Positions 17,355 through 27,265 are shown, numbered from the stretch's first letter. The stretch: DNA of 64,000 nt from UBA2185 sp964564625 (GCA_964564625.1 CAZMBE010000002.1:76266-140265); one strand, 5' to 3'. Notes: generated from the letters alone by a model not told the origin. Numbers and translations are program-made.

Positions 17355-20300
17355 AAGAGGCTATCTGTTTGAGGTCAGTTGGGAAGTTTGTAATAAGGTC
17401 GGCGGCATATATACCGTCGTCTCCAGTAAGACCAGGGATGCTGTCAAGAACTATAGCGAACGCTACTTTCTCCTAGGGCCCGATCTCAAAACGAATCCTG
17501 ATTTTGAAGAAACTGATGAAAACTGCTGGGTAAGGTTGAGAGAGTCTATGGCCATAAAAGAAATCCCCTGCCGTTTTGGCAGATGGAAAATCCCCGGTGA
17601 GCCGAAGGTCATACTTGTCGGCTTTGGGAAAAAATATGATAAAGAACAGTTGCTCTACCGGCTCTGGGAAGATTTCGGCGTTGATTCAATCGCAGGTGGT
17701 TGGGACTATGTAGAACCGGTAATGTTCAGTTACGCCTGCGGTGAGGTCATCGAGACAGTGTATAATATAATGGTAAAGCCCCATGGCATGCCGGCCGTGG
17801 CCCAGTTTCATGAGTGGATGTGCGGTGCGGGACTCCTCTACTTGAAAAAAAAGGTCCCGGAAATGGGCACTGTCTTTACTACCCATGCCACAATCCTGGG
17901 GAGAACCCTTGCCGGTTCAGGTGTGGATATCTATACCGTTATGGAAAATCTCTCGCCGCAGATAGAAGCAAGCGCCCATAACATCAAAGCAAAATATTCC
18001 ATGGAAGTAGCCTCGGTGAGGGAATCGGACTGTTTTACAACGGTCAGTGAAATAACCGCCTCAGAAGCGAAAAATTTTCTCGGCAGATACCCCGACATGA
18101 TTACACCCAATGGGCTCGATATAGACCACATTCCTGATCTCGCGGAGGACAGAAAGCCTGCATTGAGTGCGAGGGAAAAACTCCTCGGTGCCGCGTCGCG
18201 GTGCTTGAAGAAAGATTTTCCTGCCAATACGAAGATTCTTGTCATATCAGGGCGCTATGAATTTTATAATAAAGGCATCGATATATTTCTGAATGCCTTA
18301 AGCCGGCTCGATAAAGAAATGAACAGAGATCAGGTAGTTCTGGCCTTTCTTTTTGTTATTAACAGTCACATGGATTTGGTTCCTGGCCTGCAGTGTGATC
18401 ATCCAAGAACGGAAGGTATCCCCCCGATCGCCACCCACAGGCTCCATAATGAGGCCCATGATCCCATTCTCCAGGCATGCAACAGGCTGGGGCTTATAAA
18501 CTCAGCACTAAACAAGGTGAACGTCATCTTTGACCCGGCATACCTGAACGGCCATGATGGTCTTATTAACATGACCTATTACGAAGCCCTTTCGGGTTGT
18601 GACCTGGGGGTCTTCCCGTCGTACTATGAACCATGGGGATACACACCCCTGGAAAGCGCCGCGTACGCCGTGCCCACGATCACCACGGATCAGTCAGGAT
18701 TTGGTCTTTGGGTTCAGCAGATGGCGGTAGAGAGCGGTGGCGTCATCCTTTTGAAACGCAAGGGAGTGAAAATCAACTCAATTGAAGAAAATTTATTTGC
18801 AATCTTCAAGGATTTTCTCTCCTGGAGCAATAAGGAAATGGAGGAGAAAAGGAAAGGTGCCCGTAATGTTGCGCTTAAGGCGAACTGGAAGGATTTTTTC
18901 AAGTTTTATCTTAAGGCCTATGATAAAGCGCTTGATGTTTCCCGCGAACGAGCGGAAAATCTCATCTTAATAGACTACAGGGTGGAAAGGAAATATGTGT
19001 TCGCCGGGACCGTATCGGCGCAGCCACACTTTCGCGCGTTTACCGCTGTCGTCAATCTTCCTCTCAAGATTGAGAGGCTCAGAGAACTTGCCTACAATCT
19101 CTGGTGGACGTGGCATCCTAAGGCACGCGGTCTGTATATCTCTCTTGATCCAAAATTGTGGCAGGAGATGGGAAATAACCCCGTCAGAATGCTTGAAACG
19201 GTATCGCCGGAAAAATTATCAGAGGCCACGGAAAACGCCTCTTACATGGCCCAGTATACGCAGACTCTTCAGCAGTTCGACGAATATATGAACGACAGGA
19301 CGCCTAATGAAAAGATACAGGTATCTCCGGCCATCAAATGGTCATCGCCGGTTGCGTATTTCTCAGCTGAATACGGTCTTCATGAAATAATCCCCATATA
19401 TTCCGGCGGACTGGGCACGCTCTCCGGTGATCATCTCAAGACCGCCAGTGACCTGAATATTCCGCTCGTGGGTATCGGTCTTCTTTATAAGAACGGTTAT
19501 TTCAAACAGGTGATTGACAAGAACGGTTACCAGATTGCGGAGTATCCGGAAAACGATTTTTCCGTCATGCCTATTCAGATTCTTCGAGACGATGCGGGGA
19601 ATGAGGTGCAGATATACATAGAACTGCCCGGGAGAACACTGTACGCGAATATCTGGGAAGTAAAGGTGGGACGTGTTTCGCTGTACCTTATTAATGCTGA
19701 TGTGCCGGGGAATACCCTTCAGGATAGAAAAATAACGGAGCGGCTCTATCCCGCAGACCAGAGAGTGCGGATAGAACAGGAAATACTTTTAGGGATGGGT
19801 GGTGTCAGGTTGATAAAGAAATTGGGTATCAGGCCGCGTGTATACCACATTAATGAAGGGCATTCCGCATTTCTTATTTTTGAGCGAATTGCCGACCTGA
19901 TGAGTGAAGAAGGAATTTCCCTCGATGAAGCCACCGAGATCGTTCGCGGCAGTACCGTGTTTACAACCCATACGCCTGTGGAAGCGGGAATTGAAAGGTT
20001 CCCTAAAGATATGATGGAATATTACTTCTCCAGTTTCGTCAAGAGAACGGGCATGTCCTGGTCGCAGTTCTGGGAGTGGGGAAGAACGGAGGGAGGTGAA
20101 GGAAAATCATTTTTTATGACCAATCTCGCCTTTAGAATCGCGCACAAAAGTAATGCCGTGAGTAAGGTTCATGAAGAGGTGTCGAAACGTATGTGGTATG
20201 ACGTATGGAAGGGTTTTAACATTTCGGACATCCCGATCAGCCATATCACAAACGGCACCCACACCATGTCTTACATCGCAGAGAGAATGAAAGTCCTCTT

Positions 20301-21594
20301 CGATACATATCTGGGGCCAGAATGGAGAAATACCATCACAGACACTGAAGTCTGGAAAAATGTGCAGGACATTCCCGACTCCTTGCTGTGGGATACCAGA
20401 TATGAACTCAAGCAGAAATTGCTCAATTTTCTGAGGGAATATCTTTCCACGCACTGGTTGAAGTATGGTTATACAAAAACATGGCGGGAGGAGTTTTTTT
20501 CCAAAATCAATCCGGCTGCTCTGATGATAGGTTTCGCGAGAAGGTTCGCGCCTTATAAACGCGCCGACATGCTTTTTTATGACTTGGACCGCCTGGATAG
20601 AATTTTAAATCATCCCACCCGTCCTGTTCATATTATCTTCGCGGGAAAAGCGCATCCGAATGATGAAATGGGGAAAGGCATTATTAAGAGGGTCATTGAT
20701 GTCTGCCGGGATGAGAGATTCAGAGGCAAGATTTTTTTCATCGAGGACTATAACATTGACATAGCCCGGCGGCTTGTTCAGGGAGTTGACGTGTGGTTGA
20801 ATACGCCGCGAAGGCCTTATGAAGCGAGCGGCACGAGCGGTGAAAAGGTTGTTGCAAACGGGGTGCTTAATGTAAGCATTGCTGACGGGTGGTGGTGTGA
20901 AGGCTTTGATGGGACAAACGGCTGGACCATAGGGCCTGTCGTGAAAGGATATTCTCCGGAAATAATGAATGTTGACGAAGAAGACGGGCAGTCACTGTAC
21001 ACTGTGCTTGAAAATTCAGTGATACCCACATTCTATAACCGGGAAATATCGGGACTCCCGGAAAAATGGATCAGCATGATAAAGAAGTCCATACAAACCC
21101 TTATGCCAAAATTCAACACGGAAAGGATGCTTCTCGAATACTACCATACCATGTATCTGCCCACGGCGGAAAGAGAACATGAGCTTTATACAAATTCGCA
21201 CATGCTGGCCCGTGAACTTGCCGACTGGAAGCGAAAAATTCCCATGCGTTTTTCCTCTCTCAGGCTGCTGGATGTAAGTATTGAAGGGATTCATGGTGAT
21301 ACGGTATTGGTTGATCAACCATTGACCGTAAACGCACGAATTGATCCTGGAAAGGTAAACCCTGATGAAATTTTGGTAGAGCTGGTAATCGGGAAAAAAG
21401 ATGGATACGAATTTGCAGGTACCCCGGATTGTGTGCCTTTAAATGTCGCTGAAGAAACACCTGATGGGATCATCATATATTCGGCGGACTATATCGTCAA
21501 GTATAACGGTCCCTATCTCTATGGTGTCCGGGTACTGCCGTTTCACAAAAATCTTGCTGCAAAGCAGGAAACAGGCCTGATCCTCTGGGCGTGA
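17341..21594 (+). CDS. Fusion of GT3 glycogen synthase with GT35 alpha-glucan phosphorylase
   Basis: A 1417-residue fusion. Residues 1-560 are a eukaryote-type (GT3) glycogen synthase: FEVSWEVCNKVGGIYTVVSS at the start, QFHEWMCGAGLLYL, and the EX7E motif in PSYYEPWGYTPLESAAYAVP. From about residue 565 (AYNLWWTWHPKARGLY) runs an alpha-glucan phosphorylase of the short archaeal/bacterial type: AEYGLHEIIPIYSGGLGTLS, HINEGHSAF, VFTTHTPVEAG, ARRFAPYKRA, and EASGTSGEKVVANGVLN with the PLP lysine near residue 1169 (usual TSGMK, here TSGEK). A C-terminal beta domain follows. One chain thus carries opposing activities, chain building and phosphorolysis. ATG at 17341 has AGGAG eight bases upstream, overlapping the GH57 gene. 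Confidence 0.92.
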   Translation: MKEHKRGYLFEVSWEVCNKVGGIYTVVSSKTRDAVKNYSERYFLLGPDLKTNPDFEETDENCWVRLRESMAIKEIPCRFGRWKIPGEPKVILVGFGKKYDKEQLLYRLWEDFGVDSIAGGWDYVEPVMFSYACGEVIETVYNIMVKPHGMPAVAQFHEWMCGAGLLYLKKKVPEMGTVFTTHATILGRTLAGSGVDIYTVMENLSPQIEASAHNIKAKYSMEVASVRESDCFTTVSEITASEAKNFLGRYPDMITPNGLDIDHIPDLAEDRKPALSAREKLLGAASRCLKKDFPANTKILVISGRYEFYNKGIDIFLNALSRLDKEMNRDQVVLAFLFVINSHMDLVPGLQCDHPRTEGIPPIATHRLHNEAHDPILQACNRLGLINSALNKVNVIFDPAYLNGHDGLINMTYYEALSGCDLGVFPSYYEPWGYTPLESAAYAVPTITTDQSGFGLWVQQMAVESGGVILLKRKGVKINSIEENLFAIFKDFLSWSNKEMEEKRKGARNVALKANWKDFFKFYLKAYDKALDVSRERAENLILIDYRVERKYVFAGTVSAQPHFRAFTAVVNLPLKIERLRELAYNLWWTWHPKARGLYISLDPKLWQEMGNNPVRMLETVSPEKLSEATENASYMAQYTQTLQQFDEYMNDRTPNEKIQVSPAIKWSSPVAYFSAEYGLHEIIPIYSGGLGTLSGDHLKTASDLNIPLVGIGLLYKNGYFKQVIDKNGYQIAEYPENDFSVMPIQILRDDAGNEVQIYIELPGRTLYANIWEVKVGRVSLYLINADVPGNTLQDRKITERLYPADQRVRIEQEILLGMGGVRLIKKLGIRPRVYHINEGHSAFLIFERIADLMSEEGISLDEATEIVRGSTVFTTHTPVEAGIERFPKDMMEYYFSSFVKRTGMSWSQFWEWGRTEGGEGKSFFMTNLAFRIAHKSNAVSKVHEEVSKRMWYDVWKGFNISDIPISHITNGTHTMSYIAERMKVLFDTYLGPEWRNTITDTEVWKNVQDIPDSLLWDTRYELKQKLLNFLREYLSTHWLKYGYTKTWREEFFSKINPAALMIGFARRFAPYKRADMLFYDLDRLDRILNHPTRPVHIIFAGKAHPNDEMGKGIIKRVIDVCRDERFRGKIFFIEDYNIDIARRLVQGVDVWLNTPRRPYEASGTSGEKVVANGVLNVSIADGWWCEGFDGTNGWTIGPVVKGYSPEIMNVDEEDGQSLYTVLENSVIPTFYNREISGLPEKWISMIKKSIQTLMPKFNTERMLLEYYHTMYLPTAEREHELYTNSHMLARELADWKRKIPMRFSSLRLLDVSIEGIHGDTVLVDQPLTVNARIDPGKVNPDEILVELVIGKKDGYEFAGTPDCVPLNVAEETPDGIIIYSADYIVKYNGPYLYGVRVLPFHKNLAAKQETGLILWA

Positions 21595-21685
21595 CATAAA
21601 CTTGCCTTCACGTGTACCATATGATGCTGGATGGGACACAACGAGAAAAAGGGATAGTGGAGCAGCGCCCTGCAGGTGGGTAGCT

Positions 21686-21910
21686 TTACTTGCGGCTAAT
21701 GAACATTACAATGATCGTGAGAATGATGCTGATGACAATACTGGTAGCCAAGGGGAAATAGAAGGTGAAATTTTTCCCCTTGTAGTAAAAGTCGCCGGGG
21801 AGCTTTCCGATCCACGGTATTTTCCCTCCCAGGAGGAGAAGGCCTCCGATGCCCGCGATAACGAGACCGATGATGAGAAGTACTTTACCAAAGCCGGATA
21901 CATCAAACAT
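21686..21910 (-). CDS. DUF2905 small membrane protein
   Basis: A 74-residue protein with two membrane helices around the signature GGKIPWIGKLPGDFYYKGKN, which defines DUF2905. Relatives are 65-75 residues long and of unknown function. It lies 17 bases after the radical SAM gene on the same strand and probably shares its transcript. Confidence 0.85.
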   Translation of the reverse strand: MFDVSGFGKVLLIIGLVIAGIGGLLLLGGKIPWIGKLPGDFYYKGKNFTFYFPLATSIVISIILTIIVMFISRK

Positions 21911-21927
21911 ATAATTCTATACCACAT

Positions 21928-22893
21928 TTATGCCCACTTGAAAGGCATCTTCTTTTCAAAATCAGGCGATAGCGCACGGTTATCCACATCCTGAGTGAAG
22001 ATATTCTCAAAACCTATGTCGAGGGCATAATTGATCACGTGCTCATATTCCACGCGGGTGATTCTCCTGCCCAGGGAGGGATGATCTTTGACAGAGGGCA
22101 TGGGTGTATACTGGGACATGATGCTTAAAGGTACGGATGGAGACAGGTGTGTTTTGATCAGCCTGAGGACCTCAAGACTATTGGATATAAAGCCGGGGAG
22201 AATCAGATGGCGAATGATAACACCTCTTTTCGCGATGCCTTCATCTAACAAGAGCGAATCTCCCACCTGCCGCAGCATTTCTCTGATGGATTCCAGGGCA
22301 TATCGGGGATAATTCTTCACCCCGGAAAGGACCAGAGCCTCATTCTCGGTGCCATACTTGAAATCAGGCAGGTAGATGTCCACCATCCCGTCGAGGATTT
22401 TTACCACTTCCGGATTTTCGTAACCGCCGCAATTGTACACGAGGGGGAGTCCTAATCCTTTCCGGCGGGCGGTCATAAAAGCCTCCATAATCCCCGGTAT
22501 ATGGGGAGTGGGTGTCACCGGTTCGATGTTGTGACAGTGTGTGTCCTGCAGTGACAGCATGATTCCCGAAAGGCCCTCAATGTCTGTCCGCTCTCCGGAA
22601 ACATCGTGGCTCACCTGATAATTCTGGCAATAGATGCATTTGAGAATGCACGAAGCGAGGAAGATTGTTCCCGCACCCTGTGTTCCTGAAATGGGAGGTT
22701 CTTCTCCATAATGCGGGAGGGCACGGTTCAGAATGATGTTGTCTGAAAGGCGACAAAACCCTAACTCACCGATTGTCCTGTTGACCCTGCATTTTCTCGG
22801 GCAGAGTGTACAGCTTTTCAGAATTTCTTTTAATCGATCAACTTTTCGGAATGAGATCGCTTCCGCGTTCACGTATGATTGTACCTTACTCAA
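21928..22893 (-). CDS. Radical SAM protein, PflX-like (COG1313) activating-enzyme family
   Basis: A 321-residue radical SAM protein related to pyruvate formate-lyase activating enzymes. The cluster motif CX3CX2C is seen in ASCILKCIYCQNYQVS, where the three cysteines bind the SAM-coordinating 4Fe-4S cluster. An N-terminal cysteine block CTLCPRKCRVNR plus GELGFCR is typical of the COG1313 subgroup. No glycyl-radical enzyme gene is adjacent, so the target is unknown. It overlaps the upstream patatin gene by eight bases and is followed by DUF2905, making a three-gene minus-strand unit. Confidence 0.85.
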   Translation of the reverse strand: MSKVQSYVNAEAISFRKVDRLKEILKSCTLCPRKCRVNRTIGELGFCRLSDNIILNRALPHYGEEPPISGTQGAGTIFLASCILKCIYCQNYQVSHDVSGERTDIEGLSGIMLSLQDTHCHNIEPVTPTPHIPGIMEAFMTARRKGLGLPLVYNCGGYENPEVVKILDGMVDIYLPDFKYGTENEALVLSGVKNYPRYALESIREMLRQVGDSLLLDEGIAKRGVIIRHLILPGFISNSLEVLRLIKTHLSPSVPLSIMSQYTPMPSVKDHPSLGRRITRVEYEHVINYALDIGFENIFTQDVDNRALSPDFEKKMPFKWA

Positions 22894-23962
22894 TTTTTAT
22901 CTTTTCCACGACATTCCTGATTTTTTTACTTTCTACCAGTTCCAGAAATTGTTCTCCCAGAGGTTCTGCGTGTCTCACCGCTTCCCGCCAGTTCCTCATA
23001 CGGGTGGCTGGATCGTCGATGAAAAGCGCAAAATCATCGCGATCGGGAATTTTCCTTCCTGGAAGCCGGTCGACAAACGCATCAGAAGGATGAATCATCA
23101 GCACATTATCAAGGATGTCCGCGTTCGGCCGACGGTAAGAAAGCTTTTTATCCAGCCAGCCTGGTATAATCCGTTCCTGATGGTTAAAGAACAGTATGAT
23201 ATCCTCACCTGTATGGGCATAGTTATGGGTCAGATGGTAATCAATCAAACCACCATCCCTGTATATTCCGTTTGGCGCCCCGTATATATTTTTAATGCCG
23301 GCGACAACCAGTGGGATAGCACCGGATGCCATAAGGGCGTACTTGAAATTGATGGGGTTCAGCCGGATATACCGCCCCTGGAAACCCGGCACAAGACAAA
23401 AGTGCGGCGGCATCGGCCCATTATAAAACACGACCCGCTCGGCAAAATCATGAATATATGAACGGCTTACAGCATTGAAGAGAAAGCAGATTCCAAGACC
23501 GACCTGCTGGACCCATTTCAGCTCAGAGGCCACGAGGTTTTTTGCACGGGCCGTAATAATGGTGAGGCGATATTTTTTATTGGCCAATGCAAAAGGGAGG
23601 GCATCGTCTTCTATATAACTATTTACTATTTTTTTCAGCGAATCAAGCACGACCTGAGGAGTATCACCCCGCTTGTAGATTGTGCCAATGTAGGATTCCA
23701 TGAGGTTACGGTAACTATCTTCAGGTTCCGGTTGCAGCCAGGCGGAGAGCCTCCATGCACCTGCTGATGCACCGACGAGGTGAATGGCCTTTGTACATCC
23801 AAGAATACGATGGTGTAACAGCGTAAGATCAAAACCGCTTGCAATGAGCCATCGGGGGCCTGTGGCGGGACCGAAATACGTCGTTATGCGGTCAAACTGA
23901 AAGCCTCCGTCCCGTATAATTTCAAAGGCCTTTCTGCCTGCCTTGATACGGATACTATTCAT
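22886..23962 (-). CDS. Patatin-like phospholipase family protein
   Basis: A 358-residue serine lipid hydrolase of the patatin family. The catalytic dyad is readable: the nucleophile elbow GASAG (in HLVGASAGAWRLSAW, near residue 65) and the aspartate motif DGG in GIYRDGGLIDYH near 238. The usual N-terminal oxyanion GGG(x)RG loop is not obvious; the start DGGFQFDRITTYFGPATGPR may replace it. No signal peptide or membrane helix. It overlaps the radical SAM gene by eight bases; a functional link is not evident. Confidence 0.75.
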   Translation of the reverse strand: MNSIRIKAGRKAFEIIRDGGFQFDRITTYFGPATGPRWLIASGFDLTLLHHRILGCTKAIHLVGASAGAWRLSAWLQPEPEDSYRNLMESYIGTIYKRGDTPQVVLDSLKKIVNSYIEDDALPFALANKKYRLTIITARAKNLVASELKWVQQVGLGICFLFNAVSRSYIHDFAERVVFYNGPMPPHFCLVPGFQGRYIRLNPINFKYALMASGAIPLVVAGIKNIYGAPNGIYRDGGLIDYHLTHNYAHTGEDIILFFNHQERIIPGWLDKKLSYRRPNADILDNVLMIHPSDAFVDRLPGRKIPDRDDFALFIDDPATRMRNWREAVRHAEPLGEQFLELVESKKIRNVVEKIKIE

Positions 23963-24048
23963 TGTCGTACACTGTTCGGTTCCGTTCTCACTAACTTTAT
24001 GTAAAATTTATATCTACGAAGACTTACCAAAAATAGCCACAAATGACC

Positions 24049-24077
24049 TTGACACTGTCCAGGACGTTCGGTAAAGT
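24049..24077 (+). promoter_or_regulatory. Putative sigma-70 promoter for proA-nadD
   Basis: TTGACA, 17 bases, TAAAGT. It predicts transcription from about 24084 and a leader of about 230 bases before proA. The rest of 23963-24313 holds no other gene except the short frame at 24282. Confidence 0.5.
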
Positions 24078-24281
24078 AACTCATCTGAAAGGGAAATTAC
24101 CTGCTGATAGTGTTTGTTGGCGTTAATACATAAACACGGTAACTTTTGTCAATGTCTATTGTTGACGAGGGTATAAAAAAGTTCGCACCAACAGTTGGAA
24201 AAACCTCATGCCATGGAAATATTATGAAGGCATGAAAATAATTTTGTCCTGCCACGTCCCCCTTTTCTAAAGGAGGAATAT

Positions 24282-24344
24282 ATGGAAACTGTTTTCGTGA
24301 TAAAGGATCTTGCATGGATATCAGGTCTCAGATTGGTGAAATAG
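24282..24344 (+). CDS. Short upstream frame overlapping the proA start
   Basis: Twenty codons (METVFVIKDLAWISGLRLVK) begin five bases after a perfect AGGAGG at 24271-24276 and end inside proA, whose own start at 24314 has only AAAGGAT upstream. This looks like a translated leader frame that could couple to or compete with proA translation. It could also be chance, since the peptide has no known relatives that I can recall. Confidence 0.35.
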   Translation: METVFVIKDLAWISGLRLVK

Positions 24345-25570
24345 CAAAAAAAGCAAAAAACGCTGCCACTGTGCTCGCCCGCGTATCATCAGATGCAAAA
24401 AACAAAGTGCTCTTGAATATGGCGGAGGAACTTGCCATGCAATCCGGCGCACTGATTGCGGAAAACGCGAAAGATCTTGATAAGGCAATGCAGATGGGTC
24501 TCTCGGCGGCCATGATAGACAGGCTTACGCTGAAAGAAAGCACCATTGAGGGCATTGCCAAAGGCTTGAGAGAAGTTGCCGCCCTGCCGGATCCGGTCGG
24601 AAAAGTGACCTCCATGTGGCGAAGACCGAACGGCCTCCTTGTAGGGCGCATGAGGATACCTCTGGGCGTTATCGGCATCATCTATGAGTCCCGTCCTAAC
24701 GTCACTGTAGACGCTGCCGCCCTCTGTCTGAAATCTGGAAACGCCGTCATTTTGAGGGGTGGATCAGAGGCGATACATTCAAATATCGCCATTACGAACG
24801 TCCTCCAGAGTGTCCTGAGAAAAGGAGCAATTCCGGCAGACGCCATCCAGTTGATTCCTATGACTGAGCGGGAAGCTGTCCATGAGATGTTGCAGCGTGA
24901 GGAATGTATAGACCTGATCATCCCAAGGGGCGGAGAGGACCTGATCAGGGCTGTCGTGAATGAGTCGAAGATTCCCGTCATCAAACACTATAAGGGAGTC
25001 TGCCACCTGTTTGTTGATCTAAGCGCCGATTGTGACATGGCCATAGCTATCTGCATGAATGCAAAGACCCAGCGTCCAGGAGTCTGTAATGCCATGGAGA
25101 CCCTCCTCGTCCATCAGGGTATTGCGGCACGCTTCCTGCCAATGGTTGCACGTCCTCTTCAGAACGCGGGCGTTATCCTGAAGGGGTGCGGGAATACACA
25201 AAAAATCCTTCCGGGAATTGAAAAGGCCGATGAAGATGACTGGTACCGGGAATATCTCGATCTTATCTTATCCGTGCGCATTGTGAATGACATCCATGAG
25301 GCGATCGCCCACATTGAGAAGTACGGTTCCCTTCATACGGAATCGATTATCACGAACGATTATCAGAATGCCCAGCGGTTTTTACAAGAAGTCAACTCTT
25401 CCACCGTACTGGTTAATGCATCAACTCGCTTCAGCGATGGTTTTGAGCTGGGTCTAGGTGCAGAAATAGGAATAAGCACCACGAAGCTCCACGCCTTCGG
25501 GCCCATGGGGCTGGAAGAGCTGACAACAACGAAATTTATCATTTATGGAAATGGACAGGTAAGGACATGA
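24314..25570 (+). CDS. proA: Glutamate-5-semialdehyde dehydrogenase (gamma-glutamyl phosphate reductase)
   Basis: ProA reduces gamma-glutamyl phosphate to glutamate-5-semialdehyde with NADPH in proline synthesis. The 418 residues are normal length. Signatures: RIPLGVIGIIYESRPNVT, SGNAVILRGGSEA, and the catalytic cysteine in KTQRPGVCNAMETLLV, then SSTVLVNASTRFSDGFELG and FGPMGLEELTT. The proB partner is not in the window. The stop overlaps nadD by four bases (ATGA), so the two are translationally coupled. Confidence 0.97.
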   Translation: MDIRSQIGEIAKKAKNAATVLARVSSDAKNKVLLNMAEELAMQSGALIAENAKDLDKAMQMGLSAAMIDRLTLKESTIEGIAKGLREVAALPDPVGKVTSMWRRPNGLLVGRMRIPLGVIGIIYESRPNVTVDAAALCLKSGNAVILRGGSEAIHSNIAITNVLQSVLRKGAIPADAIQLIPMTEREAVHEMLQREECIDLIIPRGGEDLIRAVVNESKIPVIKHYKGVCHLFVDLSADCDMAIAICMNAKTQRPGVCNAMETLLVHQGIAARFLPMVARPLQNAGVILKGCGNTQKILPGIEKADEDDWYREYLDLILSVRIVNDIHEAIAHIEKYGSLHTESIITNDYQNAQRFLQEVNSSTVLVNASTRFSDGFELGLGAEIGISTTKLHAFGPMGLEELTTTKFIIYGNGQVRT

Positions 25571-26217
25571 AATGGGGATTATTGGGAGGAACATTTGATC
25601 CGATACATATCGGACATTTACGCTGTGCCGAGGAAATTCTGGAAATCTTTGATCTGAACAGAATTCTTTTTATTCCGGCGTCCAGACCGCCGCACAAAAT
25701 TGATGCCGATATCACATCGTTCCATCATCGGGAACAGATGATTATGCAGGCGATTGAGGGAAATCCGGTATTCACCTATTCCGATGTGGAGAAGCGCCGT
25801 GAGGAAAAATCATATTCCGTGGAAACGGTGGAGTTCATTCTGAAGAAATATATGGAAAATCTGGAATTGTATTTTATCCTCGGTCAGGACGCGTTTCATG
25901 CGATCCATACATGGAAAAACTGGGAGCGACTTCTTTTGTTGTGTAATTTTGTGGTGATGACCAGGCCCGGTTACGAAGACAGGGGTCTGAAGCCCATACT
26001 CCCCGCTGATTTTGCCTCTCAATTCACCTATGATGATGCTATAAAGGGGTTTAGAGGCCCCACGGGACACGTTATCTATTTCCGGGGAGTCACTTTCCTG
26101 GATATTTCATCCAGCGATATCAGGAAAAGAGTGAAAGATGGTAAATCCATTAAGTATCTGGTTCCGGAGACAGTCCGGCACTATATTGTAAAGAATTCTC
26201 TCTACAAGGATGTCTGA
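25567..26217 (+). CDS. nadD: Nicotinate-nucleotide adenylyltransferase
   Basis: NadD adenylates nicotinate mononucleotide with ATP to give deamido-NAD. The 216 residues have the nucleotidyltransferase signature GGTFDPIHIGHLR at the N-terminus (the HxGH motif as HIGH) and the C-terminal ISSSDIRKRVKDG loop. Length is normal. It overlaps proA by four bases; a proA-nadD pair, often followed by rsfS, is common in deltaproteobacteria, but rsfS is not found here. Confidence 0.95.
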   Translation: MKWGLLGGTFDPIHIGHLRCAEEILEIFDLNRILFIPASRPPHKIDADITSFHHREQMIMQAIEGNPVFTYSDVEKRREEKSYSVETVEFILKKYMENLELYFILGQDAFHAIHTWKNWERLLLLCNFVVMTRPGYEDRGLKPILPADFASQFTYDDAIKGFRGPTGHVIYFRGVTFLDISSSDIRKRVKDGKSIKYLVPETVRHYIVKNSLYKDV

Positions 26218-26689
26218 AAAAAATAATAAAAGACTACGTGATATCAATATGCTGTTATTCTTATCCCTTCGTGTTTATTCAGGGCAAACTCCTTGAGACA
26301 TCCTTATCGCAATCGAAAGGGGATGTTAAAAATTCCTCGTTACGTAATTCCTTGGAATGACTTTGAGAATAATGTTAAGGGGATTTATCAGCCTATATTG
26401 AAAGACATTACGAAAAGATCGGTTCCATTTTCACTGCATTTATGTCTGAAAGGATTTGACATACCTCAAAACCGTTGGATGTTATCCGCTCTATCGCGGG
26501 AGTGTAGTTCCTTGGCCAGGGTGTCTTTCTAAAATAAACAGATCTCAAGGACAGGATTGACCGGATTCAGCTGTCCGAGATTCATGCTCGCTTTAGGCTT
26601 ATCTCCAGGAAATCGAACAACTATACATACTGTTGATGGCATGAGTATTTGAAAAAGTCTATGTTAGAGAATTTATCAGGAGGTACGAC
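26218..26689. other. Intergenic region with a putative promoter for lemA
   Basis: No convincing gene. A frame of 79 codons from a TTG at 26293 has no Shine-Dalgarno site and no recognisable features. TTGACA (26456-26461), 18 bases, TGTTAT (26480-26485) is a possible sigma-70 promoter giving a leader of about 200 bases before lemA. Confidence 0.35.
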
Positions 26690-27265
26690 ATGACCAGCGG
26701 AAAAAGGAATCTTATTATTGCAGGTGTTATTGTATTTGTGCTTGTTGTTGTCCTTTATTTTTTTGTGAAAGGAAATTACAACACATTCGTATCGTTGGAT
26801 GAAGCGGTGAAAAGTTCCTGGGCACAGGTAGAAAACCAGCTGCAGCGCCGGTACGATCTGATTCCGAACCTGGTGGAAACGGTGAAAGGATACGCCAAGC
26901 AGGAAAGGGATGTCCTTGTCGAGGTTACAAACGCCAGGGCAAAGGTGGGTGGCGCGGCGAATGTACCGGAAAAAATCAGCGCGAATAATGAATTGTCCAG
27001 CGCTCTGAGCAGGCTCCTGGTTGTAGTGGAACGATACCCCGATCTCAAGTCGAATCAGAATTTCATGCGTCTTCAGGATGAACTGGCTGGCACAGAAAAC
27101 CGGATTGCGGTAGAGAGAAAGCGCTATAACGATGCAGTGAAGACATACAACATTGCAATCAGAAGTTTCCCTGCAAATCTGCTGGCTGGGATGTTCAAAT
27201 TTAAGGGTGCAGCTTTTTTCGAAGCGCCCTCGACGGCGAAGGCTACTCCGCAGGTGAAATTTTAG
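26690..27265 (+). CDS. LemA family protein
   Basis: The 191 residues match the LemA family: a single N-terminal membrane helix (about residues 8-26) followed by a coiled helical domain with NTFVSLDEAVKSSWAQVENQ, RRYDLIPNLVETVKGYAKQE, and EDELAGTENRIAVERKRYN-type sequence (QDELAGTENRIAVERKRYND here) typical of the family. Function is poorly known; in other bacteria LemA proteins accompany TPM-domain (YgcG) proteins or HtpX proteases, neither of which is here. Strong AGGAGG start site. The stop abuts the next ATG, so it is co-translated with the nitroreductase gene. Confidence 0.92.
   Translation: MTSGKRNLIIAGVIVFVLVVVLYFFVKGNYNTFVSLDEAVKSSWAQVENQLQRRYDLIPNLVETVKGYAKQERDVLVEVTNARAKVGGAANVPEKISANNELSSALSRLLVVVERYPDLKSNQNFMRLQDELAGTENRIAVERKRYNDAVKTYNIAIRSFPANLLAGMFKFKGAAFFEAPSTAKATPQVKF

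Noticed and set aside
26293..26532. 79-codon frame between nadD and lemA
   Set aside because: TTG start without ribosome site and no protein-like pattern; it overlaps a probable promoter.
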